This document shows positions 28,107 to 36,753 of a stretch of DNA of 64,000 nucleotides, in pieces. Position 1 is the first letter of the stretch; the number at the start of each line of letters is the position of its first letter. The notes beneath the pieces are model-generated. The model ran no database searches, was not told where the DNA came from, and saw nothing but the letters and a program-made list of their open reading frames with translations. Where the stretch lies: NCBI RefSeq assembly GCF_037044555.1, contig NZ_CP146275.1, positions 848,501 through 912,500 on the forward strand, read 5' to 3'. The translations under genes and the position numbers were made by a program. Source of the stretch: Pelagibacterium nitratireducens. GTDB lineage: Bacteria > Pseudomonadota > Alphaproteobacteria > Rhizobiales > Devosiaceae.

Positions 28107-29110
28107 GAGTCCTTGCCGACCGTCAGGACAATCTTGCCGTAATGGTCGGGGGCTTCCATGGCGCGGTGGGCATCGGCGGCGTTTTTAAGGGGGAAGGACG
28201 TGATGCGCGGCGGCACGATTTTTCCCGCCTGGATGGCGGGCCAAATCCTGGTCTTGAGGCCCTGGGCAAACCGGGCCTTGGTCGCTGCAGGTTGTGGGCG
28301 CAGGGTCGATCCCGAAAGGGTCAGCGCATTCATCAGAACCAGGCCCAGATTGACCTCGGCTTTGGCGCCGCCCCGGATTGCCAGCTGAATGACATGGCCG
28401 CCATAGGCGCAGGCCTTGAGGTTGCGATTGGCGTACGCGCCGCCGATAATGTCGATGACGATGTCGGCACCCCGGCCCTCGGTGAGGGTTTTGGTGCGCT
28501 CGATGAAGTCCTCGCTGGTGTAATCGATCGTATGGGCGGCGCCCATGCTTTGGGCATAGCTGGCCTTTTGAGCGCTGGAGGTCGTTGCGATGGCTGTCGC
28601 ACCAAAGAGGCGGCAAAGCTGGATGGCGCTGGCGCCGATCCCGCCTGATCCCCCATGAATCAGAACGGTCTGACCGCTTGCCAGCCCCGCCCGTTCGACA
28701 AGCGTTTGCTGGAGGGTAAAAAAGGTTTCCGGCAGCGTTGCCGCTTCGACATGGGACCAGTTTTCGGGCTTGGGCAGAACCTGACCGGCGGGCACGGCCA
28801 CATAGGCCGCATAACCACCACCGTTGCAGAGCGCCACAACCTCATCGCCGAGGGCAAACCGGGTTTCGCCTTCTCCGAGAGCCGCCACGACACCGGAGAC
28901 TTCGAGGCCGGGGAGCGGGGAGGAATCGGCGGGCGGCGGATAAGCGCCCTGTCTTTGGGAGATGTCGGGTCCGTTGACCCCGGCCGCCGCGACGGCAATG
29001 AGCACTTCGCCCGGTGCGGGCGAGGGTGTGGGAACACTTATCGGCTTGAGAACCTCGGGGCCACCTGGCTCGGAGATTTCGATGGCTTGCATCTGATCTT
29101 GAATAGTCAT
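28103..29110 (-). CDS. NAD(P)H-quinone oxidoreductase, zinc-independent MDR family
   Basis: About 335 residues of the medium-chain dehydrogenase/reductase superfamily, PIG3/QOR clade: MQAIEISEPGGPEVL, GVNGPDISQRQGAYPPP, the Rossmann motif IHGGSGGIGASAIQL and the C-terminal SGSTLRPQ typical of PIG3. Catalytic zinc ligands are absent. Possible starts are ATG 29110, 29119 and 29092; no clear ribosome site distinguishes them. It overlaps the S66 gene by four bases, giving a two-gene operon, and is divergent from the DUF1192 gene with only about 50 bases between. Confidence 0.9.
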   Translation of the reverse strand: MTIQDQMQAIEISEPGGPEVLKPISVPTPSPAPGEVLIAVAAAGVNGPDISQRQGAYPPPADSSPLPGLEVSGVVAALGEGETRFALGDEVVALCNGGGYAAYVAVPAGQVLPKPENWSHVEAATLPETFFTLQQTLVERAGLASGQTVLIHGGSGGIGASAIQLCRLFGATAIATTSSAQKASYAQSMGAAHTIDYTSEDFIERTKTLTEGRGADIVIDIIGGAYANRNLKACAYGGHVIQLAIRGGAKAEVNLGLVLMNALTLSGSTLRPQPAATKARFAQGLKTRIWPAIQAGKIVPPRITSFPLKNAADAHRAMEAPDHYGKIVLTVGKDS

Positions 29111-29167
29111 GGACGCCATCTTAATCGCACGCCACAATGGGCCAAGAGTAAATTTGAGGAGATCAGC

Positions 29168-29350
29168 ATGGAAGACGATGCCCCACGCCGCATGCCGGTC
29201 CACGCGGTTGGCATGCCTCTCGACACACTGTCGGTCGACGAACTTGAGGATCGGATCGAAATTTTGAAGGCCGAAATTGTCCGTCTTGAAACGGCCATCC
29301 AGGGCAAGACGGCAAGCCGCGATGCGGCCGATGCGGTGTTCAAATTCTAG
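29168..29350 (+). CDS. DUF1192 small protein
   Basis: 60 residues: MEDDAPRRMPVHAVGMPLDT, then LSVDELEDRIEILKAEIVRLE and AADAVFKF. This is the full DUF1192 pattern, an alphaproteobacterial family with one amphipathic, coiled-coil-like helix and unknown function. GAGGAG precedes the ATG with good spacing. In related genomes it lies near rcdA, as here. Confidence 0.85.
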   Translation: MEDDAPRRMPVHAVGMPLDTLSVDELEDRIEILKAEIVRLETAIQGKTASRDAADAVFKF

Positions 29351-29437
29351 GAGCTGCAGAAAAGCGAGGAGCGATGGTCACCTGCCGGTAAGGTTAAAAA
29401 AGCGAGTCGCGTTAAGGAAAATTTTACGGGTTCGGTT

Positions 29438-29547
29438 TAGGTTTTCATCATCCAGTTTGCGCTGGAGTTTTTCAGAGCGGTTCCTTCCCTCTGTTTGACG
29501 CCTCCCTGTTAACTTTCGAGAGCCGTTTGCTTGACGGCTCTTTTTTC
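29438..29547 (+). ncRNA. Candidate small RNA upstream of rcdA
   Basis: This 330-base gene-free stretch contains no open frame with homology but has the layout of a small RNA: a short hairpin CCAG-TTTGCG-CTGG, a C/U-rich single-stranded stretch (TTCCTTCCCTC and GCCTCCCTG, complementary to ribosome binding sites), and a strong terminator at 29519-29547. No gene needs that terminator except DUF1192 170 bases upstream. No clear promoter is visible, so this is a hypothesis; the 5' end is arbitrary. Confidence 0.3.
29519..29547 (+). terminator. Rho-independent terminator in the DUF1192-rcdA gap
   Basis: Perfect 8-bp stem AGAGCCGT/ACGGCTCT, 7-nt loop, followed by a run of T interrupted by one C. 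It ends either the DUF1192 message or the candidate small RNA. Confidence 0.85.
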
Positions 29548-29680
29548 TTTTCTGGGGCAGGCGATCGCCGGAACCAAATTGCGTTAAGGCTAGTTGCAAC
29601 TCCTCGGCGGCCCGTGATGACGGGATGGCCAAAAACGCATAGACTGCGCCCGAAGAATCCAGAGTGTTCGAGGAGTGCCC

Positions 29681-30199
29681 GTGGACGATATGAAGTCCCC
29701 CAGCGATGCCGTCGCATTGACACCCAGGCTGCTGACATCGGGCGGGTTCGATCTGCTCTATCGCGAGGGCATGACCCTGATCGAGGAGGTCGCTGCCTAT
29801 CTCGACGGCGAGGGGCGCGGCGAGAGCAAAGGGCTCAGCCGGGATGCCGCTTTCCTCTATGCCACCGAGAGCATGCGGCTGACCACGCGGCTGATGCAGC
29901 TTGCCTCATGGTTGTTGCTGCAGCGCGCCGTCAACGAGGGCGAGATATCGCCTGAACAGGCCCGCAGCGAAAAATCCAAGGTCAAGTTCTCGGCGCTGCC
30001 CTCCGATCGCGGTGGTCCGGGCTGGGATGACATTCCCGAAACCATGAAAGCCTATATCGCCAAGGGCGATCGGCTGTTCGAGCGCGTCGTCAAGTTCGAT
30101 CGTATCGAGCGTGGAGAGGATTTGCCCCCCGAGCCGGAAGGCGAAAATGCCTTGTCGGCCCAGATGGACCGACTCAAGGCGGCTTTCGGCGGTCGCTAA
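29681..30199 (+). CDS. rcdA: RcdA-type protease adaptor (DUF1465)
   Basis: 172 residues with the conserved DUF1465 block: LYREGMTLIEEVAAYLDGEGR, YATESMRLTTRLMQLASWLL and QRAVNEGEISPEQARSEK. In Caulobacter RcdA delivers CtrA and other substrates to ClpXP together with CpdR and PopA, so this is a probable cell-cycle proteolysis adaptor. GAGGAG sits five bases before the GTG at 29681, which is the chosen start; GTG 29675 and ATG 29690 are alternatives. The C-terminal QMDRLKAAFG is conserved too. A bidirectional terminator follows. Confidence 0.88.
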   Translation: MDDMKSPSDAVALTPRLLTSGGFDLLYREGMTLIEEVAAYLDGEGRGESKGLSRDAAFLYATESMRLTTRLMQLASWLLLQRAVNEGEISPEQARSEKSKVKFSALPSDRGGPGWDDIPETMKAYIAKGDRLFERVVKFDRIERGEDLPPEPEGENALSAQMDRLKAAFGGR

Positions 30200-30214
30200 G
30201 CTGGCAGGCGAAAA

Positions 30215-30247
30215 CAAAAAAGCCCGGCGCGATTGGCCGGGCTTTTG
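30215..30247. terminator. Bidirectional terminator between rcdA and rpmE
   Basis: AAAAGCCCGGC pairs perfectly with GCCGGGCTTTT across a 7-nt loop; A and T runs serve both convergent genes. Confidence 0.9.
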
Positions 30248-30266
30248 TCTTAAAAGGGTTGGATTG

Positions 30267-30491
30267 TTACGAACCCAGGATGCCCTTGAACTTTTCCTTG
30301 AAGCGCGACACGCGGCCGCCACGGTCGACGAGCTTGCCCTGACCGCCGGTCCAGGCCGGGTGAGTCGTGGGGTCGATGTCGAGGGTCAGCTTGTCGCCTT
30401 CCTTGCCGTAGGTTGAACGGGTCTGGTATTCGGTCCCGTCGGTCATCGCTACGGTGATGAAGTGGTAGTCGGGGTGGATGTCTTTTTTCAT
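30267..30491 (-). CDS. rpmE: 50S ribosomal protein L31
   Basis: 74-residue large-subunit protein ([19 protein letters not shown], then [24 protein letters not shown] and VSRFKEKF). It has no cysteines, so it is the zinc-free type of L31. The gene is single and ends at the shared terminator. Confidence 0.95.
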   Translation of the reverse strand: MKKDIHPDYHFITVAMTDGTEYQTRSTYGKEGDKLTLDIDPTTHPAWTGGQGKLVDRGGRVSRFKEKFKGILGS

Positions 30492-30676
30492 TGGATCGGG
30501 CCCTAAATCAAACGGGCGCTACCGCGCCCGGACGAAACGTCTCGCAAATTCGTTGGCGGCCTTTTACAGAATGCAGCGCCACAGCGCAAGGGGCGGCATG
30601 AAGGCACATCGGCGGCATGCAAACTTGCCCCGAGGCCGGTCAGGGATTATCTAGGCCCAAACAGGAATAACCCGCC

Positions 30677-32515
30677 ATGTCGGAAACCGCTGCCAATCCC
30701 ACCCCAAACGATGCCGAAAGCGAAGTGCCGCGTCTCAAGGCCGGCGCCCAGGCGTCCTCGCTCAAGCCGTTGAGTCGGCTTATGCCGTATCTGGGGCGCT
30801 ATCCCTTACGGCTGGTGCTGACGCTGGCCTTTCTTTTGATCGCGGCGATTGCTTCTCTGTCGATTCCCTATTTCGCCGGCAGTTTCATCGACGAAGGGTT
30901 CGTTACTGAAAATTTCGAGATCGTTTCCTCCTATGCGTGGCTGATTATCGTCATCGGCGCGGTCATGGCGATTTCGGCGGGGGCGCGATTTTATCTGATC
31001 TCGGTGATCGGCGAACGGGTGATCGCCGATCTGCGCCAGGACGTTTTCAACCATTTGCTGACCCTTGATGCGACGTTTTTCGACGTCAACCGGGTGGGCG
31101 AGTTGACCTCGCGTCTCAACGCCGACGTTGCTGTGATCCGCAGCGCAGTGGGATCGTCCGCGTCGCTGGCGCTGCGCTCGCTGATCCTGATGATCGGTGC
31201 GCTGTTGATGATGTTTCTGACCAATTTCCAGCTTGCGCTGGGGGTCATCGTGGTCATTCCCATCATCGTGTTCCCGCTCGTTGCCATGGGGCGGCGCATG
31301 AAAAACGTGTCGCGGGTGACCCAGGATACGCTGGCCGATCTTTCGGCCATGGTCACCGAGACGCTGTCCTCGGTCAAAACCGTCAAGTCCTTCGTGCAGG
31401 AGGAAAGCCAGCAACAGCTTTTCCAGGGCTATGCGGAAACCACCTATCGGGCCGAGCTCAAGCGGCTTCTGACGCGCTCGCTGCTCATCGGGATTGTGAT
31501 GTTTGTCACCATGTCGGCGCTGGTGGTGCTGGTCTGGCTGGGCAGCCAGGCCGTGTTTGCGGGGATGATCAGTGTTGGCGAAGTCGTCCAGTTCGCCATC
31601 TATGCGGTGATTGCCACAAGTGCGCTCACCAATATGAGCGACCTGTTTGGCACGCTCCAGCAAGTGTCGGGGGCCACCGAGCGGCTGATCGAATTGCTCG
31701 ATACGCGCTCGAGCCTGCCGATCCGTCCCGATCCGGTGGCCATGCCTGTGCCGCCGTTGGGCAAGGTGGCGTTCGAGGGCGTCGATTTCTCCTATATGAC
31801 GCGCGACGATGCGCCGATCCTCTCGCAATTGTCCTTTGCCGTCGAGCCGGGTGAAACCGTGGCGCTTGTCGGCGCGTCGGGAGCAGGAAAATCGACGGTT
31901 TTTGCGCTGTTGCAGCGGTTCTACGACGTCAATTCGGGCGCCATCATCGTCGACGGTGTCGATGTGCGCGATGCCGATCCGGCCGATCTGCGCCAGCGGT
32001 TTGCCTCGGTCGATCAGGAGCCGGTGATCTTTGCCGGCTCGATCACCGATAATATCCGCTTTGCCAAGCCCGATGCCACGATGGCGGAAATCCGCACCGC
32101 GGCCGATGCGGCGTTGGTTACCGGGTTTGTCGAAGACCTCCCCAAAGGGTTCGATACGCTGGTGGGCGAGCGCGGTGTCATGCTGTCTGGTGGGCAAAAG
32201 CAGCGGGTGGCGATTGCCCGGGCGTTGCTCAAGGATGCGCCGATCCTGTTGCTCGACGAGGCGACGAGCGCACTCGATGCGCAGAGCGAGCATCTCGTCC
32301 AGCAGGCGCTCGAACGCCTTATGGAAGGACGGACCACGCTGGTCATTGCCCACCGGCTGGCGACGATCCGCAACGCCGACCGCATCCTGGTGCTCGAAAA
32401 AGGGCAGTTGATCGACGAGGGAACGCACGGCCAATTGGTCAAGAAGGGCGGCCGTTACGCCGAGTTGGCCAAGCTCCAGTTCCGGCTCAACGAGGAGGCT
32501 CTGGCGGCAGGTTAG
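30677..32515 (+). CDS. ABC exporter, fused membrane and ATPase domains (MsbA-like)
   Basis: 612-residue half-transporter. Six membrane helices lie in residues 40-330 and the nucleotide-binding domain in 360-605, with Walker A GASGAGKST (399-407), Q-loop SVDQEPV, signature LSGGQKQR (503-510), Walker B ILLLDEAT and H-loop AHRLAT. It belongs to the lipid/multidrug exporter group (MsbA, BmrA); the substrate is unknown. It should act as a homodimer because no partner gene is present. The TAG stop is at the same time the first three bases of dispersed repeat copy 3. Confidence 0.92.
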   Translation: MSETAANPTPNDAESEVPRLKAGAQASSLKPLSRLMPYLGRYPLRLVLTLAFLLIAAIASLSIPYFAGSFIDEGFVTENFEIVSSYAWLIIVIGAVMAISAGARFYLISVIGERVIADLRQDVFNHLLTLDATFFDVNRVGELTSRLNADVAVIRSAVGSSASLALRSLILMIGALLMMFLTNFQLALGVIVVIPIIVFPLVAMGRRMKNVSRVTQDTLADLSAMVTETLSSVKTVKSFVQEESQQQLFQGYAETTYRAELKRLLTRSLLIGIVMFVTMSALVVLVWLGSQAVFAGMISVGEVVQFAIYAVIATSALTNMSDLFGTLQQVSGATERLIELLDTRSSLPIRPDPVAMPVPPLGKVAFEGVDFSYMTRDDAPILSQLSFAVEPGETVALVGASGAGKSTVFALLQRFYDVNSGAIIVDGVDVRDADPADLRQRFASVDQEPVIFAGSITDNIRFAKPDATMAEIRTAADAALVTGFVEDLPKGFDTLVGERGVMLSGGQKQRVAIARALLKDAPILLLDEATSALDAQSEHLVQQALERLMEGRTTLVIAHRLATIRNADRILVLEKGQLIDEGTHGQLVKKGGRYAELAKLQFRLNEEALAAG

Positions 32516-32586
32516 AGCGTATCCGGCAAAAGCATGTCCTCGACGCGATCGGGGATGGAAACGGTTTTGCGGTTCGGGCCCGCGCC
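32513..32586 (+). repeat. Dispersed intergenic repeat, copy 3
   Basis: Starts TAGAGCGTATCCGGC, where TAG is the ABC exporter stop codon, then carries the 45-base core (GCATGTCCTCGACG to GCGGTTCG) identical to copy 1. It fills the whole space up to the stop codon of the convergent GFA gene. Confidence 0.85.
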
Positions 32587-32961
32587 CTATTGCTCGCGAT
32601 CGCGTTCGTAGTGTGCCGTGAGCGGGAAGGGCGGCAACCAGGCCTCGCGCCGGATCGTCCAGTTCTCATAGGTGGGTGTAAAAAGGTCGGGCGTGTCCAG
32701 AATGCCCAGATGCACTTCGATCTCGTCGCCCGACCGGGCAAAGACGGACGAGCCGCAGCGCGGACAGAAGTGGCGGCCCTGATAGGCTTGGGTCTGCCCG
32801 GCGATGCTCACTGCATCCTGGGCGAAGATCGCGGCGGCGTAAAACAACGCGCCGTGATGCTTGCGACAATCGAGGCAATGGCACAGGCCCACCCGGTCAG
32901 GTTTGCCGTTGGCGGTGATCTTGACCGCACCGCACAGGCATTGGCCGGTGACCTGCTCCAT
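32587..32961 (-). CDS. GFA family zinc protein (glutathione-dependent formaldehyde-activating type)
   Basis: 124 residues with the cysteine layout of the GFA/CENP-V fold: GQCLCGAVK, LCHCLDCRKHHG and FCPRCGSSVFA, which bind zinc. Founding members were proposed to speed S-hydroxymethylglutathione formation, but most family members have no proven role. It starts 11 bases after the OmpA-like gene and may be the last gene of that operon. Confidence 0.88.
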   Translation of the reverse strand: MEQVTGQCLCGAVKITANGKPDRVGLCHCLDCRKHHGALFYAAAIFAQDAVSIAGQTQAYQGRHFCPRCGSSVFARSGDEIEVHLGILDTPDLFTPTYENWTIRREAWLPPFPLTAHYERDREQ

Positions 32962-32972
32962 GGCGAATGTCT

Positions 32973-34001
32973 CTAGGCCTCGGTCAGCTTGAATTCGATA
33001 CGCCGGTTGCGGCGGTAGGCCTCGTCGTTGTCGGCAGGGTCAAGAGGGGCATATTCACCGAACCCTGCTGCCACCAGCCGATTGGGCGACACACCCTGTT
33101 CGACCAAAAGCTTGGCGACCGAAATAGCGCGCGCCGCCGAAAGCTCCCAGTTCGAAGGGAACTGGGGGGTTGAAATCGGGCGGCGGTCGGTGTGTCCATC
33201 GATGCGCAACACCCAGGGAATGTCGGCGGGAATTTCGGTTTCCAGCTCGAGAATGGCATCGGCGAGCGCGCTGATCTGGGATTGTCCCTCGGTGGAAATC
33301 TGGGCCTGTCCGGCGTCAAAAAGAACTTCGGACTGGAAGACGAAACGATCGCCAACCACCTGCACGTCGGACCGTCCTTCAAGGATTTCGCGCAAGCGGC
33401 CGAAAAAATCCGAGCGGTAGCGCGAAAGGTCCTGCACACGCTGGGCGAGGGCGAGGTTGAGACGGCGCCCCAGATCGGCGATCTGGGTGCGGCTCTCGGT
33501 GTCGCGCAGTTCGGACGCCTCCAGTGCCGCTTCGAGGGCACCGATCTGCTGGCGTAACGCGGCAAGCTGCTGGTTGAGCAGGGCGACCTGCGCCTGGGCT
33601 TCCGAGGACAGCTCGCGCTCTTCGGACAATTCGGTTTCGAGCCCGGCGATGGTGGAATCATAATCGGCGATGCCATCGCCCAGCCCGGCCAACTGGTCTT
33701 GCAGGCTGTCGCGCTCGGCCTCGACGCCGGAAAGCGTTGCCGAGAGCGAGGAAATGGAAAGCTCGAGTTCCTCGGAATTGGCGCGTTCGAGCTGGAGCAG
33801 TTCGGTCAACTCGGCAATCTGGGCATTGAGCCGGGACAGTGCCGTGTCGCGGCCAAGGATTTCCTGGTTAAGGAAGAACTGGGCGATCATGAACAGTGAG
33901 AGCAGGAAGATGATGACCAGCAACAGGCTCGACAGCGCGTCGACATAGCCGGGCCAGTAGCTGGGGCGTTCAGCAGAAGAGCGTCCGCGGACGAGTGCCA
34001 T
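32973..34001 (-). CDS. OmpA/MotB-like peptidoglycan-binding protein with coiled coil
   Basis: 342 residues in three parts: a single N-terminal membrane helix with an aspartate at its start (YVDALSSLLLVIIFLLSLFMIA), a long coiled coil (about 55-190, full of LxxLxxE heptads), and a C-terminal OmpA-like domain (LRIDGHTDRRPI, NWELSAARAISVAKLLVE, GFGEYAPLDPADN, RRNRRIEFKL). The helix aspartate is placed like the proton-binding residue of MotB. With the MotA-like gene 12 bases upstream it forms a stator-like pair that is anchored to peptidoglycan. The force-driven partner is unknown. Confidence 0.85.
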   Translation of the reverse strand: MALVRGRSSAERPSYWPGYVDALSSLLLVIIFLLSLFMIAQFFLNQEILGRDTALSRLNAQIAELTELLQLERANSEELELSISSLSATLSGVEAERDSLQDQLAGLGDGIADYDSTIAGLETELSEERELSSEAQAQVALLNQQLAALRQQIGALEAALEASELRDTESRTQIADLGRRLNLALAQRVQDLSRYRSDFFGRLREILEGRSDVQVVGDRFVFQSEVLFDAGQAQISTEGQSQISALADAILELETEIPADIPWVLRIDGHTDRRPISTPQFPSNWELSAARAISVAKLLVEQGVSPNRLVAAGFGEYAPLDPADNDEAYRRNRRIEFKLTEA

Positions 34002-34013
34002 GGGCGAGGGGTC

Positions 34014-35018
34014 CTAGTTCTGGCCGTCGCGGGGACGGTCATTGTCCTGCAACAGGGTGTCGATCAGCGTCGTGAGACGCTTGTTGACCTCGGCCTGTTC
34101 GGCGATGTGGGCGCGCAGATCTTCCTGTTCGGCCCTTATGTGCTTGACCAGCCCGTCGATTCCCTTGGCCAGCTCGGCCATGGCGCGAATGGCGTTCTGG
34201 GAGGAGTTCTGGGTCTGCATCGTCGCGCCGAGCCGTTCGAACATCTGCTGCATTTCGGGGCCGGATACGCCGAAATTGTTGGCTTGCATTGTGGCGATGG
34301 GATGATCGAGCTCGGTCATCGAGCTCATCCAGTCCTCGAGATCGGTATAGAACGCGTTCTGGGCCTGGCCGGCCTGCAGGTCCAAAAACCCCAGCACCAG
34401 AGATCCTGACAGGCCGAACAGCGAGGACGCAAAGGCGATCGACATGCCGCCCAGCGGGGCCTCGAGCCCATCCTTGAGATTGCCGAAGATGTTTGTGGTG
34501 TCTCCCGATGTGACGTCGAGGTTCTGAATGACGCCGGAGACGGCGCCCACTGTCTGGAGCAGGCCGTAGAATGTGCCGAGCAGGCCCAGGAAGACCAGCA
34601 GGCCGGTAAGATAGCGCGCCGTATCCTTGGCTTCATCGAGCCGAATGCCCACCGAATCAAGGATCGAACGCATGGAAGCGGGGGTAATCACAGTCTCGCC
34701 GAGGCGGTCGCGCATGATCGCAGCGACGGGCGCGAGCAGGACGGGCGCGCGGCGCAATTGGCCGGCATTGCCCTCCTGGAGCGAATTGACCCAATTGACC
34801 TCGGGGAACAGGCGGATCACCTGCCGGAAGGACAGGATGATGCCGACCAGCAGAACGAACAGGATCATGCCGTTGATGAACGGGTTGGACCAGAACGCGT
34901 CGAGCAGTTGCGGCAGAAGGATGATTGCGACCATCGCCACGAGGACGAGGAAAATCACCATCTTGATGAGATAGACCGAAGGATTGGCGAGGCGATACGG
35001 GTCGTATGATTGCGTCAT
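34014..35018 (-). CDS. MotA/TolQ/ExbB family proton-channel protein
   Basis: 334 residues with four predicted membrane helices (about 18-37, 47-65, 130-155 and 185-210); the last two contain the family pattern GLLVFLGLLGTFYGLLQTVGAVSGVI and GGMSIAFASSLFGLSGSLVLGF. A cytoplasmic helical tail follows. It precedes the OmpA/MotB-like gene by 12 bases and should form a proton-driven 5:2 complex with it. Length and the coiled-coil partner differ from TolQR (encoded at 52916) and from flagellar MotAB. CCAGGAG precedes the ATG at 35018; a longer reading to 35051 lacks homology. Confidence 0.85.
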   Translation of the reverse strand: MTQSYDPYRLANPSVYLIKMVIFLVLVAMVAIILLPQLLDAFWSNPFINGMILFVLLVGIILSFRQVIRLFPEVNWVNSLQEGNAGQLRRAPVLLAPVAAIMRDRLGETVITPASMRSILDSVGIRLDEAKDTARYLTGLLVFLGLLGTFYGLLQTVGAVSGVIQNLDVTSGDTTNIFGNLKDGLEAPLGGMSIAFASSLFGLSGSLVLGFLDLQAGQAQNAFYTDLEDWMSSMTELDHPIATMQANNFGVSGPEMQQMFERLGATMQTQNSSQNAIRAMAELAKGIDGLVKHIRAEQEDLRAHIAEQAEVNKRLTTLIDTLLQDNDRPRDGQN

Positions 35019-35141
35019 AAAGGGCCGGCTCCTGGCAGCGCTGCCGGTCAAGTGACCGGCCAGCGTGTCAAATTTGCGCCAGCTTAGTCAGACCATGATG
35101 ACCTGACAATGACTTGAGCGATGGTTAAGGAAAAGTGACCT

Positions 35142-35933
35142 CTATTTCACCGCCTGGATGGCCTTGAGCAGTTCGCGCTGGATAAGCTCGTTGCCGGCGA
35201 CCACTTCGCCCTTGGCAACCGCATCATTGCCACCGGCAAAGTCGGTCAGGAAGCCGCCGGCTTCCTTGACAAGCAGCAGGCCCGGCGCGACGTCCCAGGG
35301 CTTCAGGCCCGCTTCCCAGACCCCATCGAACCGCCCGGCGGCCAGCCATGCCAGATCCATCGAGATCGAGCCAGAGCGCCGGATACCCGAAACGGCGGGG
35401 GTGATGTGAGCCAGCTGGCGCAATTGCAATGCGTCGAGCGCCCGGCCCTGCGAGTTGATGCCCGTGCACATGAGCGCTTCGGAAAGATGCTTGCGGCCGG
35501 CAACGCGCAGGCGGCGGTTGTTGAGCCAGGCGCCATTGCCCTTTTCGGCGGTGAACAATTCGTCCATCACCGGGTTGTAGATGACCGAGGAGACGATCTC
35601 GTCATTGCGTTCGAGCGCGATGGCGACGGCAAAAATGGGCACGCCGTGCAGGAAATTGGTCGTCCCGTCGATGGGGTCGACGATCCAGCGGTGCATACCG
35701 TCGGTGCCCTTGATTTCCCCGCCTTCTTCCATCAGGAAGGAATAGGTGGGACGGGCCTTCATCAACTCGTCCATGACGATCTTTTCGGAGCGCTTGTCGG
35801 CAACCGAAACGTAATCGGCCGGCCCCTTGCGCGAGACCTGCAGGTTTTCGACTTCGCCGAAATCGCGGATCAGGCCCCTGCCGGCTTTCATGGCTGTGTT
35901 GACCATGATGTTCATCAGCGCTGAGCGAGCCAT
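35142..35933 (-). CDS. Inositol monophosphatase family protein
   Basis: 263-residue magnesium-dependent phosphatase with the family motifs EEGGEI (E69, E70), WIVDPIDGTTNFLHG (D86, D89) and WDVAPG near 213. It hydrolyses inositol-1-phosphate or related sugar phosphates; SuhB-like members also act in rRNA antitermination. It lies downstream of efp, behind an efp terminator, and so probably has its own promoter. Confidence 0.93.
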   Translation of the reverse strand: MARSALMNIMVNTAMKAGRGLIRDFGEVENLQVSRKGPADYVSVADKRSEKIVMDELMKARPTYSFLMEEGGEIKGTDGMHRWIVDPIDGTTNFLHGVPIFAVAIALERNDEIVSSVIYNPVMDELFTAEKGNGAWLNNRRLRVAGRKHLSEALMCTGINSQGRALDALQLRQLAHITPAVSGIRRSGSISMDLAWLAAGRFDGVWEAGLKPWDVAPGLLLVKEAGGFLTDFAGGNDAVAKGEVVAGNELIQRELLKAIQAVK

Positions 35934-36012
35934 GATAGTATCCTTTACGCTTGTCTCTGTACCGGCTGGCAGGCGATTGTGCGGTGCTCTCTAGCACGCG
36001 CTGCCGTGCAGT

Positions 36013-36046
36013 CAAAGAAAACACCCTCCCTTGACGGGGAGGGCGG
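36013..36046 (-). terminator. Terminator of efp
   Basis: On the minus strand CCCTCCC-CGTCAA-GGGAGGG is followed by TGTTTTCTTT, just after the efp stop. Confidence 0.8.
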
Positions 36047-36070
36047 GGAAATTGCGGAGGTGGCCGAAAA

Positions 36071-36634
36071 TCAATCCGCGCGGCGGATATAGGTCACTTC
36101 AGTGGTATCGACGATGATCTTCTGGCCGATGCCGACAAAGGGCGGGACCATTGTCTTGACGCCGTTTTCGAGCGTTGCGGGCTTGAAGGAATTGGCCGCG
36201 GTCTGGCCCTTGACCACCGGCTCGGTGTCGGTGACTTCGAGGGTCACCTGCGCGGGAAGCTGCACGCCAAGGGGCGTCTCTTCGTACATTTCGACGGTCA
36301 CCATCATGCCATCCTGAAGGAAGGCGGCGCGCTCGCCGACGAAATCGGTGGCCAGTTCGATCTGCTCATAGCTTTCGGTGTTCATGAACACCAGAGCGTC
36401 GCCCTGGGCATAAAGATACTGGAAATCGCGCTGTTCGAGCGTCACGCGCTCGACCGTCTCGGCCGAACGGAAGCGTTCGTTGAGCTTGGTGGTGCCCTGA
36501 ATGGCCTTGAGTTCGACCTGCGCATAGGCGCCGCCCTTGCCGGGCTTGACGTGATCGACCTTGACCGCGACCCAGAGGCGGTCCTGATGCATGATCACGT
36601 TGCCGGGACGGATTTCGTTACCGTTGATCTTCAT
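36071..36634 (-). CDS. efp: Elongation factor P
   Basis: 187 residues, three beta-barrel domains, tRNA-shaped protein that relieves ribosome stalling at polyproline. The modifiable loop reads KPGKGGAY with a lysine (K32) at the tip, as in EF-P proteins that are lysylated by EpmA/EpmB; no modification gene is in the window. Full family sequence throughout, ending VTYIRRAD. The Pro-rich DUF882 and TolA proteins of this window would be natural clients. Confidence 0.96.
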   Translation of the reverse strand: MKINGNEIRPGNVIMHQDRLWVAVKVDHVKPGKGGAYAQVELKAIQGTTKLNERFRSAETVERVTLEQRDFQYLYAQGDALVFMNTESYEQIELATDFVGERAAFLQDGMMVTVEMYEETPLGVQLPAQVTLEVTDTEPVVKGQTAANSFKPATLENGVKTMVPPFVGIGQKIIVDTTEVTYIRRAD

Positions 36635-36753
36635 TGCAAAAAAACTTTTCGTTGCTGCGCCCGCGCGGAAGGGCGCTCAGGGCCGATAATACTGGTGGGC
36701 TGGCTTTTGCCCCAGAACGGGGCGGTTTTCAAGCCATAGAACGTTTTGGCCGA

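Noticed and set aside
32973..35018. Zorya-type defence system (ZorA/ZorB)
   Set aside because: The pair is MotA/MotB-like as in Zorya, but no ZorC, ZorD or ZorE gene is adjacent, the MotA-like protein lacks the long ZorA tail, and the neighbours are housekeeping genes.
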